A stretch of 64,000 nucleotides of DNA from Methanomethylovorans hollandica DSM 15978 (GCF_000328665.1 NC_019977.1:1054001-1118000); one strand, 5' to 3'. Shown: positions 1 to 8,637, counted from the stretch's first letter. Numbers and translations: made by a program. The notes: generated by a model not told the origin, from the letters alone.

Positions 1-317
1 GGGAACTGCCTCAGCGCATATTTGAAGTAGGGGAGGTAGTTGTGAATGGGAAAAATTGTCTGCATCTTGCTGCGGTATCCATCCATGCAGGTGCAAATTT
101 CACTGAAGTAAGGGAATTACTTGAGGCACTTATGCGGGAAAAGCAGATGCTTTATGAGGTTGTAGAGTCAGAAGATCCTGCTTTCCTGAATGGCCGACGT
201 GCTGATATCCTTGTCAACGGAAGCAAAGTAGGTGTCATAGGCGAAATCTATCCACAGGTACTGGTTAACTTTGGTCTGGGACAGCCTGTGGTAGGCTTTG
301 AGATCAAGCTTCTTTGA
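1..317 (+). CDS. pheT: Phenylalanyl-tRNA synthetase beta subunit, C-terminal fragment (runs off left edge)
   Basis: This is the 3' end of a gene that begins outside the window. The open frame continues in phase from base 3 ([13 protein letters not shown]...), so the GTG at 42 is an internal Val codon and not a start. The visible part carries the PheT core signature near the C terminus: P-Q-R-I-F-E-V-G-E followed by a GEIYPQVL...FGL stretch and a final FEI, typical of archaeal/eukaryotic-type PheT. The enzyme charges tRNA-Phe with phenylalanine as an alpha2-beta2 tetramer in the cytoplasm. The beta subunit contributes tRNA binding and editing. A T-rich tract at about 385-410 could terminate transcription. 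Confidence 0.9.
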   Translation, partial: ELPQRIFEVGEVVVNGKNCLHLAAVSIHAGANFTEVRELLEALMREKQMLYEVVESEDPAFLNGRRADILVNGSKVGVIGEIYPQVLVNFGLGQPVVGFEIKLL

Positions 318-500
318 ACATTTTGTGAAAGATAATATGGCATATACTCTATCATCTGATGAGTAATGTCATGTTTAATTATATTTTATTTTTCTTTTTA
401 ATTTTAGTTATTGACAGTCTGATTTAATTCGCTTCCCATATATTATTTTCCTTTCAGTGCATCTTTCTTATTGAAGTCCCTTCCTAAACGTTGCCATAAT

Positions 501-758
501 TTATTTCTTCAGTTCTCCGAACACAAGCTGTCCATACCTTTTTTGCCGTTTGATCTTGTCCATTACCTCATCTTTAGATGAGTTCTTCACATTCATGTGG
601 ATGCGCCCTTCAGTGGATACTTCTTCATTAGCACATGTCTCACAGGGGAGTATGCTCTCACGCAGGGACAGATGATCCGGACATTGTTTTTTTCGAGAAT
701 GGCTGCGATCTTTTCCCGGAGATAGCAGGCTCTGGCTGAAATAAAAAAGATCATGCAC
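501..758 (-). pseudogene. Probable decayed reading frame, family not recognised
   Basis: An 85-residue frame on the minus strand ends in a protein-like, charged tail (KDEVMDKIKRQKRYGQL). It contains an isolated C-x2-C (CETC). Its first half looks like out-of-frame sequence: another minus-strand frame over the same bases reads more naturally (LREKIAAILEKNNVRI) and then stops. I infer an old frameshift that split a small gene. No RBS precedes the first ATG. The 318-1064 gap otherwise holds only AT-rich DNA and the palindromic repeat at 798-907. It could also be a chance ORF. Confidence 0.3.
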
Positions 759-797
759 TATTTCTCTCTGTTGTTTTTTATCCTTATTTATTTCTTA

Positions 798-907
798 ATA
801 CAATTCATTTGAAACGCAAAGACGCAATGTCGCAAGGAAGCAAAGCTTCTAATTCTCTTCTTTGCTCCTTAGCGTCTTAGCGCCTTTGCATTGATAAAAA
901 ATTGTAT
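798..907. repeat. 110-bp imperfect palindromic intergenic repeat
   Basis: The outer 8 bases are perfect inverted copies (ATACAATT at 798-805, AATTGTAT at 900-907). Inside, a left arm at 811-845 built of GCAAAGACGC / GTCGCAAGGAAGCAAAG units is mirrored by a right arm at 860-890 (CTTTGCTCCTTAGCGTC...GCGCCTTTGC). The two arms can fold into one long interrupted hairpin. The layout resembles small non-coding palindromic elements (MITE- or REP-like), and the GCAAAGACGC-type motif is of a sort scattered between genes in many genomes. It has no coding capacity. Confidence 0.6.
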
Positions 908-1085
908 CGATCGATCAAAAAAAGTTTATCTAAATTCTCTACAGAACCTATCTGGCAATGGTATAGTGGCAAAAGGGCAACTGAACCAAAGTCATGGAAA
1001 TGGTCAGCAATCTTTAATATGAACGTAGTTAGTTTAGATTATAGAGAGATCGTTCACGGATAAGATGGAGGGAAGGCACATAATA

Positions 1086-1370
1086 ATGCATGATATGAAA
1101 GTCCTGATCAAGCAGCATAGGAATGAGATCAGACAAATGTTCAAAGCTGAGATCATAGGCATCTTTGGTTCTTATGCCAGAGGTGAACAGAAAGCTGACA
1201 GTGACGTGGACGTACTTGTTAATTTCGATGATGGTGCAACTCTATTTGATCTGGTGGGACTTGGAGACTACCTTGAAGAGATACTTGGCATTCCTGTTGA
1301 TGTGGTTTCCATGCGAGCCTTGCATCCAATGATGCGTGATGATGTGTTAAGAGAGCTGGTGGCTTTATGA
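1086..1370 (+). CDS. mntA: MntA-type minimal nucleotidyltransferase, antitoxin of a HEPN/MNT pair
   Basis: A small nucleotidyltransferase of about 94 residues with the family signature GSYARGE...SDVDVLV: the glycine-serine pair and two of the three metal-binding aspartates are visible. In type VII toxin-antitoxin systems MntA adds AMP groups to the HEPN toxin and so silences it. The start at 1086 is preferred because a GGAGGGAAGG purine run lies just upstream; an in-frame ATG at 1065 precedes that run and has no RBS. The gene overlaps the downstream HEPN gene by 4 bases (ATGA), so the two are translationally coupled. Solitary MNT proteins of other function exist, but the pairing makes this call strong. 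Confidence 0.88.
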   Translation: MHDMKVLIKQHRNEIRQMFKAEIIGIFGSYARGEQKADSDVDVLVNFDDGATLFDLVGLGDYLEEILGIPVDVVSMRALHPMMRDDVLRELVAL

Positions 1371-1720
1371 GGTCACCTTTGCTATACTTGTCTGAAATGA
1401 TCGATGCAGTAGAGGCAATAGAGGATTTTACTCATGGTATGGATAAAGAAGATTTCATGTGTGATGCAAAAACCAAGAGTGCAGTTGTAAGGCAGTTTGA
1501 GATACTGGGTGAGGCTGCCAAGGCAATACCTGAAAATATAAAACTTCTTGTTCCAGATCTACCCTGGAGCAGGATTGCCGGGATGAGAAACAGGCTTATT
1601 CATGCATATTTTATTGTTGATTACAATCTAGTGTGGGATACTGTGGAAAATGAACTGCCTGCACTAAAAACAAGGCTAGAGACATTACAAGGTGAATTAA
1701 ATAAAATTGATTCACCTTAA
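1367..1720 (+). CDS. hepT: HepT-like HEPN-domain ribonuclease toxin
   Basis: A 117-residue alpha-helical protein of the HepT/DUF86 family. The diagnostic active-site motif R-x4-H-x-Y is seen as MRNRLIHAYF at about residues 73-82, after the usual PWSRIAG segment. HEPN proteins of this class are metal-independent RNases that cleave or trim RNA until AMPylated by the partner MNT protein. The start codon overlaps the stop of mntA (ATGA), as in most such operons. Such pairs are often linked to phage defence or stabilisation of mobile DNA. Here the pair stands next to housekeeping pheT and beside a palindromic repeat, which suggests a small insertion. Confidence 0.88.
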   Translation: MRSPLLYLSEMIDAVEAIEDFTHGMDKEDFMCDAKTKSAVVRQFEILGEAAKAIPENIKLLVPDLPWSRIAGMRNRLIHAYFIVDYNLVWDTVENELPALKTRLETLQGELNKIDSP

Positions 1721-1859
1721 ATGCTTTTTCCTTATTCATCTCCGGCTGAAAGCTATCCATCCAACGTCAGCAGAAAAAAATTTTCAGCTAGCTCATGCAT
1801 CCTTTCCGCGAAACCGGACCTGCTGATAAGCAAAATGCAACATTCTCTCCGGGGCCGTT

Positions 1860-2663
1860 CTACGCGGCCATCCTTTTCCTTGCTGACCTCAGGATATATG
1901 CTTCTGCAAGAAGCAACAAAAAGATGCTGACCATCGTTGTGGTGATAACTGCAGGATACTGGCCGGCGAATCCTTCGGATGAAGTGTGTTTAAGTAATAT
2001 TCCCGCATAGGCCCAGACAATAACAAGTCCGTAAGCTATATCCCTGTTCTTTAGCATCGTTGCGACTGCTATGATAAGTCCTGCAATGATCATTATGACG
2101 GCCCAGGTCGCTTCAGCCAGTCCAAAACCTTTCCATCCAATGCTTACTAGAAGGATAGTAGCGTTAGCAATGGTTGCTACTGTGATCCAGCCGAAGTACA
2201 CGCTGAACGGGAGCCTGATGAAAAAATATTCCCTCTGAGAAAAACCTTGGTTCTTCATCGTCTGGTTTATCAGGATCAGGCAAACAAGGATCACTATCAT
2301 CAGTAACATGGACAATGGGATTATGTGGTAGTGCCAGGCGAATACCCAGGCTGTATTGGCAATGGAAGAAACAGAGAACAGTACTCCGATCCTGCTCAAT
2401 AGCTCAGTCCTCGTGGCACTTGTATCGTCTCGGAAAATGCCAAGCTGGTACAGTGTATATCCTGCAAGCAGCAGGTATATGAGTCCCCAGATAGCAAAGG
2501 TCAGTCCTGCCGGGGCAAAGAGATTGGGATAGGAATCTGAGATCTGGCCAGTGTTCACTCCATTGATCGGGAGGGTGTTGGCCAGACCATTGACAGCAAC
2601 CATAACCAGAAAAGTTATTGCCGTGATGATTTTGAGGATCGTTTCCCTTTCTTTTCTTTCCAT
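1860..2663 (-). CDS. TspO/MBR-related tryptophan-rich integral membrane protein
   Basis: A 267-residue hydrophobic protein with about eight membrane spans. The N-terminal segment FAPAGLTFAIWGLIYLLL is characteristic of the tryptophan-rich sensory protein branch related to TspO/MBR, and further Trp residues recur in the helices. Such proteins are thought to bind tetrapyrroles or other small ligands, but the role of this subfamily is unknown. The start at 2663 is chosen because GGAAGGGAAC stands just upstream. A longer frame from 2774 has no RBS and a non-homologous leader. It is a single gene, convergent with the HEPN/MNT operon. The 139 bases between the two stops hold nothing I can support. 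Confidence 0.75.
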   Translation of the reverse strand: MERKERETILKIITAITFLVMVAVNGLANTLPINGVNTGQISDSYPNLFAPAGLTFAIWGLIYLLLAGYTLYQLGIFRDDTSATRTELLSRIGVLFSVSSIANTAWVFAWHYHIIPLSMLLMIVILVCLILINQTMKNQGFSQREYFFIRLPFSVYFGWITVATIANATILLVSIGWKGFGLAEATWAVIMIIAGLIIAVATMLKNRDIAYGLVIVWAYAGILLKHTSSEGFAGQYPAVITTTMVSIFLLLLAEAYILRSARKRMAA

Positions 2664-2934
2664 TGTTGTTCCCTTCCTATTGTAACGTATAACCCTTCTC
2701 TGACAGTGAAGCAATAGAAGTGTTTTTAGTTTTCTGTATTTAAAGCTATGTAATAAAAGACACACAACTTCCATCGGTGGTCATGGATGTCCGAAACTCT
2801 TGCTCTGTTATTTAGCAGATAAACGGCAAAACAGTGATGAAAGTGTCCAATCCTGTGATGGTATTCAGGGAGTCAGAGACGTTCTTCGCAAGATCGGGTA
2901 AAAGATATATACCTCTCAGCAACAATCTCTCTTT

Positions 2935-3666
2935 ATGCATCAGCTTCTCTCCCTTATGCATAGCTCCAGTCACTGCGTGTTCCTCAGTGGTGCCGGTATC
3001 TCTACACTGTCAGGTATACCTGACTTTCGGGGCAGCAAGGGCATATACAAGCAATTCGATGCGGATAAGATCTTCGACATTCATTACTTCCGCAAGGATC
3101 CAGCATATTTCTATACTCATGGCAGGGAGTTCATCTACAACCTGGAAGAGAAGGAACCCAACATAATCCATAGAATGCTGGCGAAACTGGAAGATGAGGG
3201 CATGGTGAAGTCGATAATCACCCAGAACATTGACATGCTGCACCAGAAGGCAGGCTCCAGGAGGGTCATAGAGATCCATGGTTCTCCTGCACAGCACACC
3301 TGCCTGCACTGCGGCAAAAAATTCCCTTATGAGCTTATTTCCCCTATTGTGCACAGTCATCAGGTCGTCCCAAAATGTGACCGCTGTGGAGGTCTTGTTA
3401 AGCCTGATATTGTCTTTTTTGGAGAAATGCTGGACCAAAACTCCTTCTCTCAGGCAATTTCCGAAAGCTCGCAAGCCGATCTTATGGTGGTGATCGGTTC
3501 ATCCCTGGTGGTCCATCCGGCAGCTTCCTTGCCTCTTAACGCTATAAAGCATGGCTGCAGACTGGTCATAGTCAATAACATGCCCACACCGCTTGATGAG
3601 TATGCTTATCTCAGATATACGGACCTTGAAGAAGTGTTCAGGTACCTGGAAAAAGAGATCCACTAA
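2935..3666 (+). CDS. Sir2-family NAD-dependent protein deacylase
   Basis: A 243-residue sirtuin. Motifs in order: GAGIS (about 19-23) and GIPDFR (27-32) for NAD binding, TQNIDMLH (about 96-103), the catalytic His in EIHGS, a Zn ribbon with two C-x2-C pairs (CLHC, CDRC), GSSLVVHPA and a late VNN. It removes acetyl or other acyl groups from lysines with NAD+; in archaea the DNA-binding protein Alba is a known type of substrate (family knowledge). A TATA-like AAGATATATACC lies about 30 bases upstream, so a short-leader or leaderless transcript is likely. An ATG at 2959 is an alternative start that would trim 8 residues. Confidence 0.9.
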   Translation: MHQLLSLMHSSSHCVFLSGAGISTLSGIPDFRGSKGIYKQFDADKIFDIHYFRKDPAYFYTHGREFIYNLEEKEPNIIHRMLAKLEDEGMVKSIITQNIDMLHQKAGSRRVIEIHGSPAQHTCLHCGKKFPYELISPIVHSHQVVPKCDRCGGLVKPDIVFFGEMLDQNSFSQAISESSQADLMVVIGSSLVVHPAASLPLNAIKHGCRLVIVNNMPTPLDEYAYLRYTDLEEVFRYLEKEIH

Positions 3667-3977
3667 GCATTTCATTGCTTATCATTCTTATCATTGAGGT
3701 AAATGTAATACTCTGAGTTCATCTTCCCTGAGATATCATGGGTCTTAAGGATTACATCATCACTATTCTTACTGCAAGGTATGAGAAAAACCAGATCAAT
3801 GCACTCGTCACAATAATTTTACATTTTTATGGCTTTTGAAAAAACAAAATTTAAACTTATAATTATATTATTTTTTGCATAATTTTTTCATAAAGTATAT
3901 TTGGGCCTTCTTCCTATATTATACATGGGGGTATCCACTAAGGTAACTGGAAGTTTGCTATAACTGGTGGAGAGGGT

Positions 3978-4240
3978 ATGTATTTGAATAAGATCAGGTA
4001 GATCGATCTAATCTGGGATTTACTGTTGTTTCTGTTATTGGCCGTAGGAATAAGCTTTGTTGTTATACATAAATTGGCCAGAGGCAGGATCTTGTTGTAC
4101 TAGATCTCACTGATGTGTCCGATCCATCAGAATTAGAGAGAACAATTAGTCTATCAGCAGTATCTGATGTTACCATAGAAGGCGATTATGCTACGTATAC
4201 ATTGATGGTCTTTTGATTGTGGATATCAGTGATCCCACAT
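3978..4240 (+). pseudogene. Decayed exported LVIVD-repeat protein
   Basis: An ATG at 3978 after GGAGAGGGT opens a frame with an early TAG, then a hydrophobic signal-like segment (LLLFLLLAVGISFVV), then frame changes. At 4091-4130 one frame reads VVLDLTDVSDPS; after another shift, about 4209-4238 reads LLIVDISDPT. These are two copies of the LVIVD beta-propeller repeat seen in large exported archaeal proteins. At least two frame breaks and in-frame stops separate the pieces, so this is the wreck of a secreted repeat gene. It lies directly upstream of an intact surface repeat protein. The rest of the 3667-4300 gap is AT-rich with no gene seen. Confidence 0.6.
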
Positions 4241-4300
4241 TTCATTTTACTTTTATATGTAAGTGAATAGTGGGATATAGGGATAGGGGCGTGTAGTAAA

Positions 4301-6103
4301 ATGAACAGTAAAATAACAGTATTATTGGCGGCCTTAATTCTATTTGCGATCATACCCACAGTAGTGCAGGCAGTTGCTCCTGCAGAACAGTGGAACAAGA
4401 CATTTGGTGGAACCTCGGATGACGTTGTAAAGTCAGTTCAGAATACTTCGGATGGGGGATACATACTATCAGGAACTACTTCTTCATATGGAGCTGGTGG
4501 ATCTGATGCCTGGCTGATCAAAGTTGATAGTAGTGGCAACCAGACATGGTATAAGACCTTTGGCGGAACCTTGGATGATGGTGCAAATTCAGTCCAGCAG
4601 ATTTCTGACGGGGGATATATACTAGCAGGAGCTACTGCTTCGTATGGAGCTGGGGGTACTGATGAATATGGAAGAGCTTATAGTGATGTTTGGCTGATCA
4701 AAGTTGATAGTAGTGGTAACCAGACATGGAATAAGACATATGGCGGATCAAATTATGATCATGCTTTTTCAGTTCAGCAGACCTCGGATGGAGGATACAT
4801 TATAGCAGCAGATACAAACTCTTCTTCTCCAGATAGTAGCTATAGTCCAGGTTGGTTGATCAAAGTTGATAGTGATGGTAACCAGCAGTGGAATACGACT
4901 TTTGCCAAAACAGATGATGGTTTTGATTATCACGCATCTTCCGTTGATCAGACTTCGGATGGGGGATACATAATAGCAGGCTGGGTTGAGAGGCCAACTT
5001 CAGTTCTGGATTTCTGGTTAAGCAAAGTTGATAGCGAAGGCAATCAGATATGGAGTACGGGTTTCTCAGGTGGAGCTGGTTATGATTTCGCAAATTCAGT
5101 TCAGCAGACTTCTGACGGAGGCTATATACTCGCAGGAGAAGCTGGGGGTGATCTGGGAGACCCGGGTGCTGCCTGGCTCTTCAAAACTGACAGCAATGGT
5201 AACATGACGTGGGATAAGAGATTTGGTGGAGGATATGAGACCGATGTTGCTGGTTGTGCATACTCGGTTTATCAGACTTCGGATGGAGGATACATACTAG
5301 CAGGCACTGTCCGCTCGTATGGCGTTCCCGACACTGATGTCTGGTTGATCAAAGTTGATAGTAATGGTAACCAGCAGTGGACCACGAAGTTTGGTGGAAC
5401 TGAAGGTGATTCTGTATATTCGGTCCAGCAGGCTTCGGATGGGGGATACATTGTTGCAGGAGAGACCATGTCGTACGGAGCTGGTTCTGCAGATGCCTGG
5501 TTGATCAAAGTTGCACCCGAAACACCTTCTGTGTCTATGACTCTGACTCCAACCTACGACAATAACTTGCGTGAGTCTTCAGCGTGCTCAGTTCTTTCCA
5601 CTGCAACCTATCTGGATGTTGGAAAGAGCAAATCCCGTGCCAGGGATGTGATGTTGTTCGACCTTAGCATGTATGATAAAGATGATACAATATCCCAGGC
5701 AACACTCTCACTATATTGGTATTATCCGGCAGGCAAGACACGCACTTCTGATACTGTTGTTGAAGTTTACAGACCAGGGGCGTGGAACCCGAAGTATGTG
5801 ACGTGGTACTACTACGATTATCGCAAGGCATGGACACCAGTGGGTGGGGCGTGGTTCGATGTTAATGGCGTTGCCCAGGGCAGTGCTCCTTATGCATCTG
5901 TGACCTTCCCGGCTGGTACAGTCCCTGATAACCAGTACCATGAATTCGATGTGACACAGCTTGTACAGGAATATGTAAGCGGTACTACAAATACCGGTTT
6001 CTTCCTCAAGGCAAGAACTGAGGGTGATAATTACATTGCCTTCTACAGCTCGGATTGGTCAAATGCCGACCAGAGACCGAAGTTGACCGTGACAAAAGCC
6101 TGA
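4301..6103 (+). CDS. Exported seven-repeat protein with C-terminal DNRLRE/disaggregatase-related domain
   Basis: A 600-residue secreted protein. Residues 1-24 are a signal peptide (hydrophobic core VLLAALILFAII, then VVQA). About 27-398 hold seven tandem repeats of about 50 residues with the pattern W.KTFGG...D...SVQQTSDGGYI.AG..SYGAG..DAWLIKVDS.GN, probably a seven-bladed propeller. The last 200 residues (about 405-600) match the disaggregatase-repeat/DNRLRE type: N-x-LRES, YLDVG, RDVMLFDLS, EFDVTQLVQEYVSG, and a final QRPKLTVT. In Methanosarcina this domain occurs in cell-surface proteins linked to sheath matrix and disaggregation. No membrane anchor is seen, so it is released or bound non-covalently to the envelope. 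Repeat DNA copies are partly near-identical, implying recent duplication or gene conversion. Confidence 0.82.
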   Translation: MNSKITVLLAALILFAIIPTVVQAVAPAEQWNKTFGGTSDDVVKSVQNTSDGGYILSGTTSSYGAGGSDAWLIKVDSSGNQTWYKTFGGTLDDGANSVQQISDGGYILAGATASYGAGGTDEYGRAYSDVWLIKVDSSGNQTWNKTYGGSNYDHAFSVQQTSDGGYIIAADTNSSSPDSSYSPGWLIKVDSDGNQQWNTTFAKTDDGFDYHASSVDQTSDGGYIIAGWVERPTSVLDFWLSKVDSEGNQIWSTGFSGGAGYDFANSVQQTSDGGYILAGEAGGDLGDPGAAWLFKTDSNGNMTWDKRFGGGYETDVAGCAYSVYQTSDGGYILAGTVRSYGVPDTDVWLIKVDSNGNQQWTTKFGGTEGDSVYSVQQASDGGYIVAGETMSYGAGSADAWLIKVAPETPSVSMTLTPTYDNNLRESSACSVLSTATYLDVGKSKSRARDVMLFDLSMYDKDDTISQATLSLYWYYPAGKTRTSDTVVEVYRPGAWNPKYVTWYYYDYRKAWTPVGGAWFDVNGVAQGSAPYASVTFPAGTVPDNQYHEFDVTQLVQEYVSGTTNTGFFLKARTEGDNYIAFYSSDWSNADQRPKLTVTKA

Positions 6104-6210
6104 ATGGTTTGAATGTGAGCGACTGTTATTTCGCTCCATTCAGTTTATTTTTAACTAAAAATATAGAATAAAGATAGTTGCCGGAGTTATCCGGCCATTT
6201 ATTTTTATAG

Positions 6211-6543
6211 TTATTCTGTGGTTTCATCATCTGTTCTGATGGCTGCGGCCAATTCCACCGGGGAGACAAAGATCCTTCCATCACCGAATTTGCCCGTACG
6301 GGCTGATTTACGTATGATATCAATGATTGGACGGACATCTGTATCCTTCACCACCATATCTATCTCTATCTTTGGGATCATATCCACTTCTATCTTCTTA
6401 CCCCTGTATTGGAGGCATATCCCTTTCTGAGAACCTCTGCCCTTTACCTCGTATACTGTCATGGCGAAATATCCCTTCTCTGCCAGGGCAGCCTTAACGT
6501 CGTTAAGCATCTCCGGACGTATGATTGCATTGATCTTCTTCAT
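6211..6543 (-). CDS. glnK: PII nitrogen-regulatory protein GlnK
   Basis: A PII signal protein of about 110 residues, starting MKKINAIIRP. It has a T-loop with KGRGSQKG...QYRGKK and the B-loop TGKFGDGRIFV that binds ATP/ADP. As a trimer it senses 2-oxoglutarate and adenylate charge and plugs the ammonium channel encoded just upstream. The start at 6543 is fixed by a strong GGAGGTGAT 5 bases before the ATG; a longer frame to 6561 overlaps the amt stop and is rejected. It is the second gene of an amt-glnK operon with a 14-base gap. Confidence 0.93.
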   Translation of the reverse strand: MKKINAIIRPEMLNDVKAALAEKGYFAMTVYEVKGRGSQKGICLQYRGKKIEVDMIPKIEIDMVVKDTDVRPIIDIIRKSARTGKFGDGRIFVSPVELAAAIRTDDETTE

Positions 6544-6557
6544 CGTTATCACCTCCC

Positions 6558-7754
6558 TCATCCCTTCGTGGATTCACCATGCTGCGAGATGTCCAGTCCT
6601 ACATATTCCTCGGTCTCTGTCACCCGCAGTCCCATGGTCTTGTCTACCACCTGGGCGAGGATGTATGTTACCACGAAGGCATATGTAATGGCAACACCGG
6701 CATCCAGAGCCTGGATCAGGAATCGGTCTACATTGCCGTATATGAGGCCGTCCACACCTCCGATGGAAGCACTTGCAAATATCCCTGTTGCGAGAGCTCC
6801 CCACAGACCCCCCATACCGTGGATGGCCCAGGCGTCCAGGCTTTCATCCAGACCCTTCTTCACACGCAAGAGCAGCATCCTGTAGCACAGCACACCTGCA
6901 ATACCTCCTATTGCTATCGCTGCCATGGGTCCGACGAATCCGCATGCAGGAGTTATTGCCACCAGACCTGCCACTGCACCGCTTACCATTCCCAGGGAAC
7001 TGGGCTTACCCTTTGCCCATGAAGCAAGCATCCAGGTAAGAGCACCGGAGGCCGCTGAAATGTTAGTGACTACAAAGGCATTTGCTGCCAAGCCATTAGC
7101 TGCAAGTGCACTTCCGGAATTGAAGGCGAACCATCCGAACCATAGGAGAGCGCCACCTATCAAAGTAAGTGAGATATTCTCGGCTTCCATGCTGAACTTG
7201 CCGAACCCCGATCGCTTCCCGATTACCAGGGCCAGAGCAAGGGCGCCGAATCCGGAACTTATGTGTACTACAGTACCTCCTGCAAAATCCAGTGCCCCAA
7301 GCTGCGATGCCCAGCCACCGCCCCATGCCCAGTGGGCCAGGGGATCATATACAAGTGTGGTCCACAGCACGCCCAGTACTATAAAAGAGCTCAACTTTAT
7401 CCTCTCTGCAACACCGGATGTGAGAATTGCAAGTGTGACGCCTGCAAATACCAGCTGGAATACCATGAACAGTATATCAGGTATCCCTTCTCCGCCCATT
7501 CCTACGCCATTAAGGCCAAAGTGCTCAAGGCTTCCTATAAAGCCTGAGATATCACTTCCAAACGCCAGGGAATAACCGGCTGTTACCCACTGGATGGTCA
7601 CTATTGCGAATGCTATGAACGACATTGCGATCATTGAAATGACGTTCTTGTTCCTTACCATACCGCCATAGAACAAACCCACACCGGGGGTCATAAGCAT
7701 AACCATGGCAGTACAGATTAGAATAAAGGCCGTATCGCCCGTATCAAGCGCCAT
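6558..7754 (-). CDS. amt: Ammonium transporter Amt
   Basis: A 398-residue Amt/Mep/Rh channel with about eleven transmembrane helices. Family marks include [15 protein letters not shown] near the N terminus, [15 protein letters not shown] in the middle, [18 protein letters not shown] and a late [17 protein letters not shown] that supplies the pore histidine region. It moves ammonium across the cytoplasmic membrane and is blocked by GlnK when nitrogen is plentiful. Cotranscription with glnK is clear from order and spacing. Expression is probably nitrogen-controlled through the operator-like elements in the upstream region. Confidence 0.95.
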   Translation of the reverse strand: MALDTGDTAFILICTAMVMLMTPGVGLFYGGMVRNKNVISMIAMSFIAFAIVTIQWVTAGYSLAFGSDISGFIGSLEHFGLNGVGMGGEGIPDILFMVFQLVFAGVTLAILTSGVAERIKLSSFIVLGVLWTTLVYDPLAHWAWGGGWASQLGALDFAGGTVVHISSGFGALALALVIGKRSGFGKFSMEAENISLTLIGGALLWFGWFAFNSGSALAANGLAANAFVVTNISAASGALTWMLASWAKGKPSSLGMVSGAVAGLVAITPACGFVGPMAAIAIGGIAGVLCYRMLLLRVKKGLDESLDAWAIHGMGGLWGALATGIFASASIGGVDGLIYGNVDRFLIQALDAGVAITYAFVVTYILAQVVDKTMGLRVTETEEYVGLDISQHGESTKG

Positions 7755-7801
7755 TCAATAACACCTCTGTATCTGGCAAGAGCCTGTAAATAACATCCTG
7801 T

Positions 7802-7897
7802 CGGATGACCATATTATCCGCAACATTATTTTGCTTATATATGTCGGTTCCATTTCCATACACCATTATAATTATTATTCTACTGTATTGTACAGTA
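7802..7897 (-). promoter_or_regulatory. amt-glnK promoter with two inverted-repeat operator candidates
   Basis: Read on the minus strand, a good archaeal TATA box (CATATATAAGC, 7833-7844) lies about 80-90 bases before amt. Where transcription should start, an inverted repeat CGGAT-N9-ATCCG occupies 7802-7820, well placed for a repressor. Upstream of the TATA box is a perfect palindrome TACTGTA-TTG-TACAGTA at 7881-7897. Methanogens control amt-glnK with the repressor NrpR, but I cannot say that either site is an NrpR site. Confidence 0.5.
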
Positions 7898-7991
7898 TCT
7901 ATCCGTATTCCGACTTTATACTATAAAAAGTTTTGGTAAAAACAAATATGGCATTAGAACTAGGTATAACTGATAAAAATACTGGGGTGTG

Positions 7992-8011
7992 TTAAAGTTG
8001 ATCGACTTTAA
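7992..8011. other. Inverted repeat TTAAAGT-N6-ACTTTAA in the amt/hsp20 intergenic gap
   Basis: Perfect 7-base arms around TGATCG lie about 85 bases after the stop of the minus-strand Hsp20-like gene and 240 bases before amt. It could be a transcription terminator or an operator. Apart from this and the amt promoter, the 7755-8096 gap is AT-rich and non-coding. Confidence 0.35.
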
Positions 8012-8096
8012 TCAAAAGTAACTTAACTAAAAAATAATGAACTACGTTAAAACAAATAAGTACACATCAAAAATGTAATGAGAATGCTCTCATATC

Positions 8097-8594
8097 TTAT
8101 TCAGAACAAGTCCTTTTGAGAGATATCTCAAAAACACCGTTCCTGCAAGTGTATACCGCAGTCTCGGGATCTACCGGTACAGGCAGTTCCATAACTCTTG
8201 AATATCCAACGTTAGGTGCTATGACCACCAGTTCCACTGCTTCTTCAGAAGGGGAGAACTCCACATATTCCTCATCCACTCCAAGTTCTGCTGTCAAGTA
8301 CACAGTATCTTCAGTTTCAAAGATCTCGATAACCGGTTCCACATTATTTATGTATATATCGCCTTCTTCATCGTCTTCATCCTCGGAAAAAGAGGAGTGG
8401 GCTATTTTGAAACCCTGTATGTCGGGCTTTTCGCCGACCTTCTGGAAGATGGTATACCCATAGATAAAGGACTCACCGATGTCATCAGCATCTCTGGAGA
8501 ACATGGACAGCAAGTGCTGAATAAGCTGTTCGATGTCCATAATCGGGCTTTTATCAAAATCCTCATCGAAAGAATGCTTTTTCTTGTCGTCCAT
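8097..8594 (-). CDS. Hsp20/GvpH-like small protein
   Basis: A 165-residue acidic protein. The C-terminal half (about 85-162) has an alpha-crystallin/Hsp20-like fold signature: EIFETEDTVYLTAELG, then MELPVPVDPETAVYTCRNGVFEISLKR, matching the conserved LP..VDP......NGVLEI..K core. The N-terminal part is charged (KKKHSFDEDFDKS), with an acidic loop SEDEDDEEGD, as in archaeal GvpH-type relatives. No other gas-vesicle gene is in the window, so a general chaperone or envelope-stress role is more likely. The start has AAAGGAGC 7 bases upstream. Confidence 0.72.
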   Translation of the reverse strand: MDDKKKHSFDEDFDKSPIMDIEQLIQHLLSMFSRDADDIGESFIYGYTIFQKVGEKPDIQGFKIAHSSFSEDEDDEEGDIYINNVEPVIEIFETEDTVYLTAELGVDEEYVEFSPSEEAVELVVIAPNVGYSRVMELPVPVDPETAVYTCRNGVFEISLKRTCSE

Positions 8595-8637
8595 ATAATA
8601 GCTCCTTTGTAGGCTCTCAGCAAATCAAGTTGCTTGC

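Noticed and set aside
1721-2010. Two plus-strand frames after the HEPN gene
   Set aside because: They overlap the TspO-like gene in antisense, lack an RBS and look random.
4400-5500. Regularly spaced repeats resembling a CRISPR or minisatellite
   Set aside because: They are in-frame protein repeats of about 50 residues with diverged DNA, not identical short repeats with unique spacers.
6925-7575. 216-residue plus-strand frame across amt
   Set aside because: It is antisense to the clear Amt gene, has no RBS, and its Pro/Ala/Thr-rich composition is that of a reverse-frame shadow.
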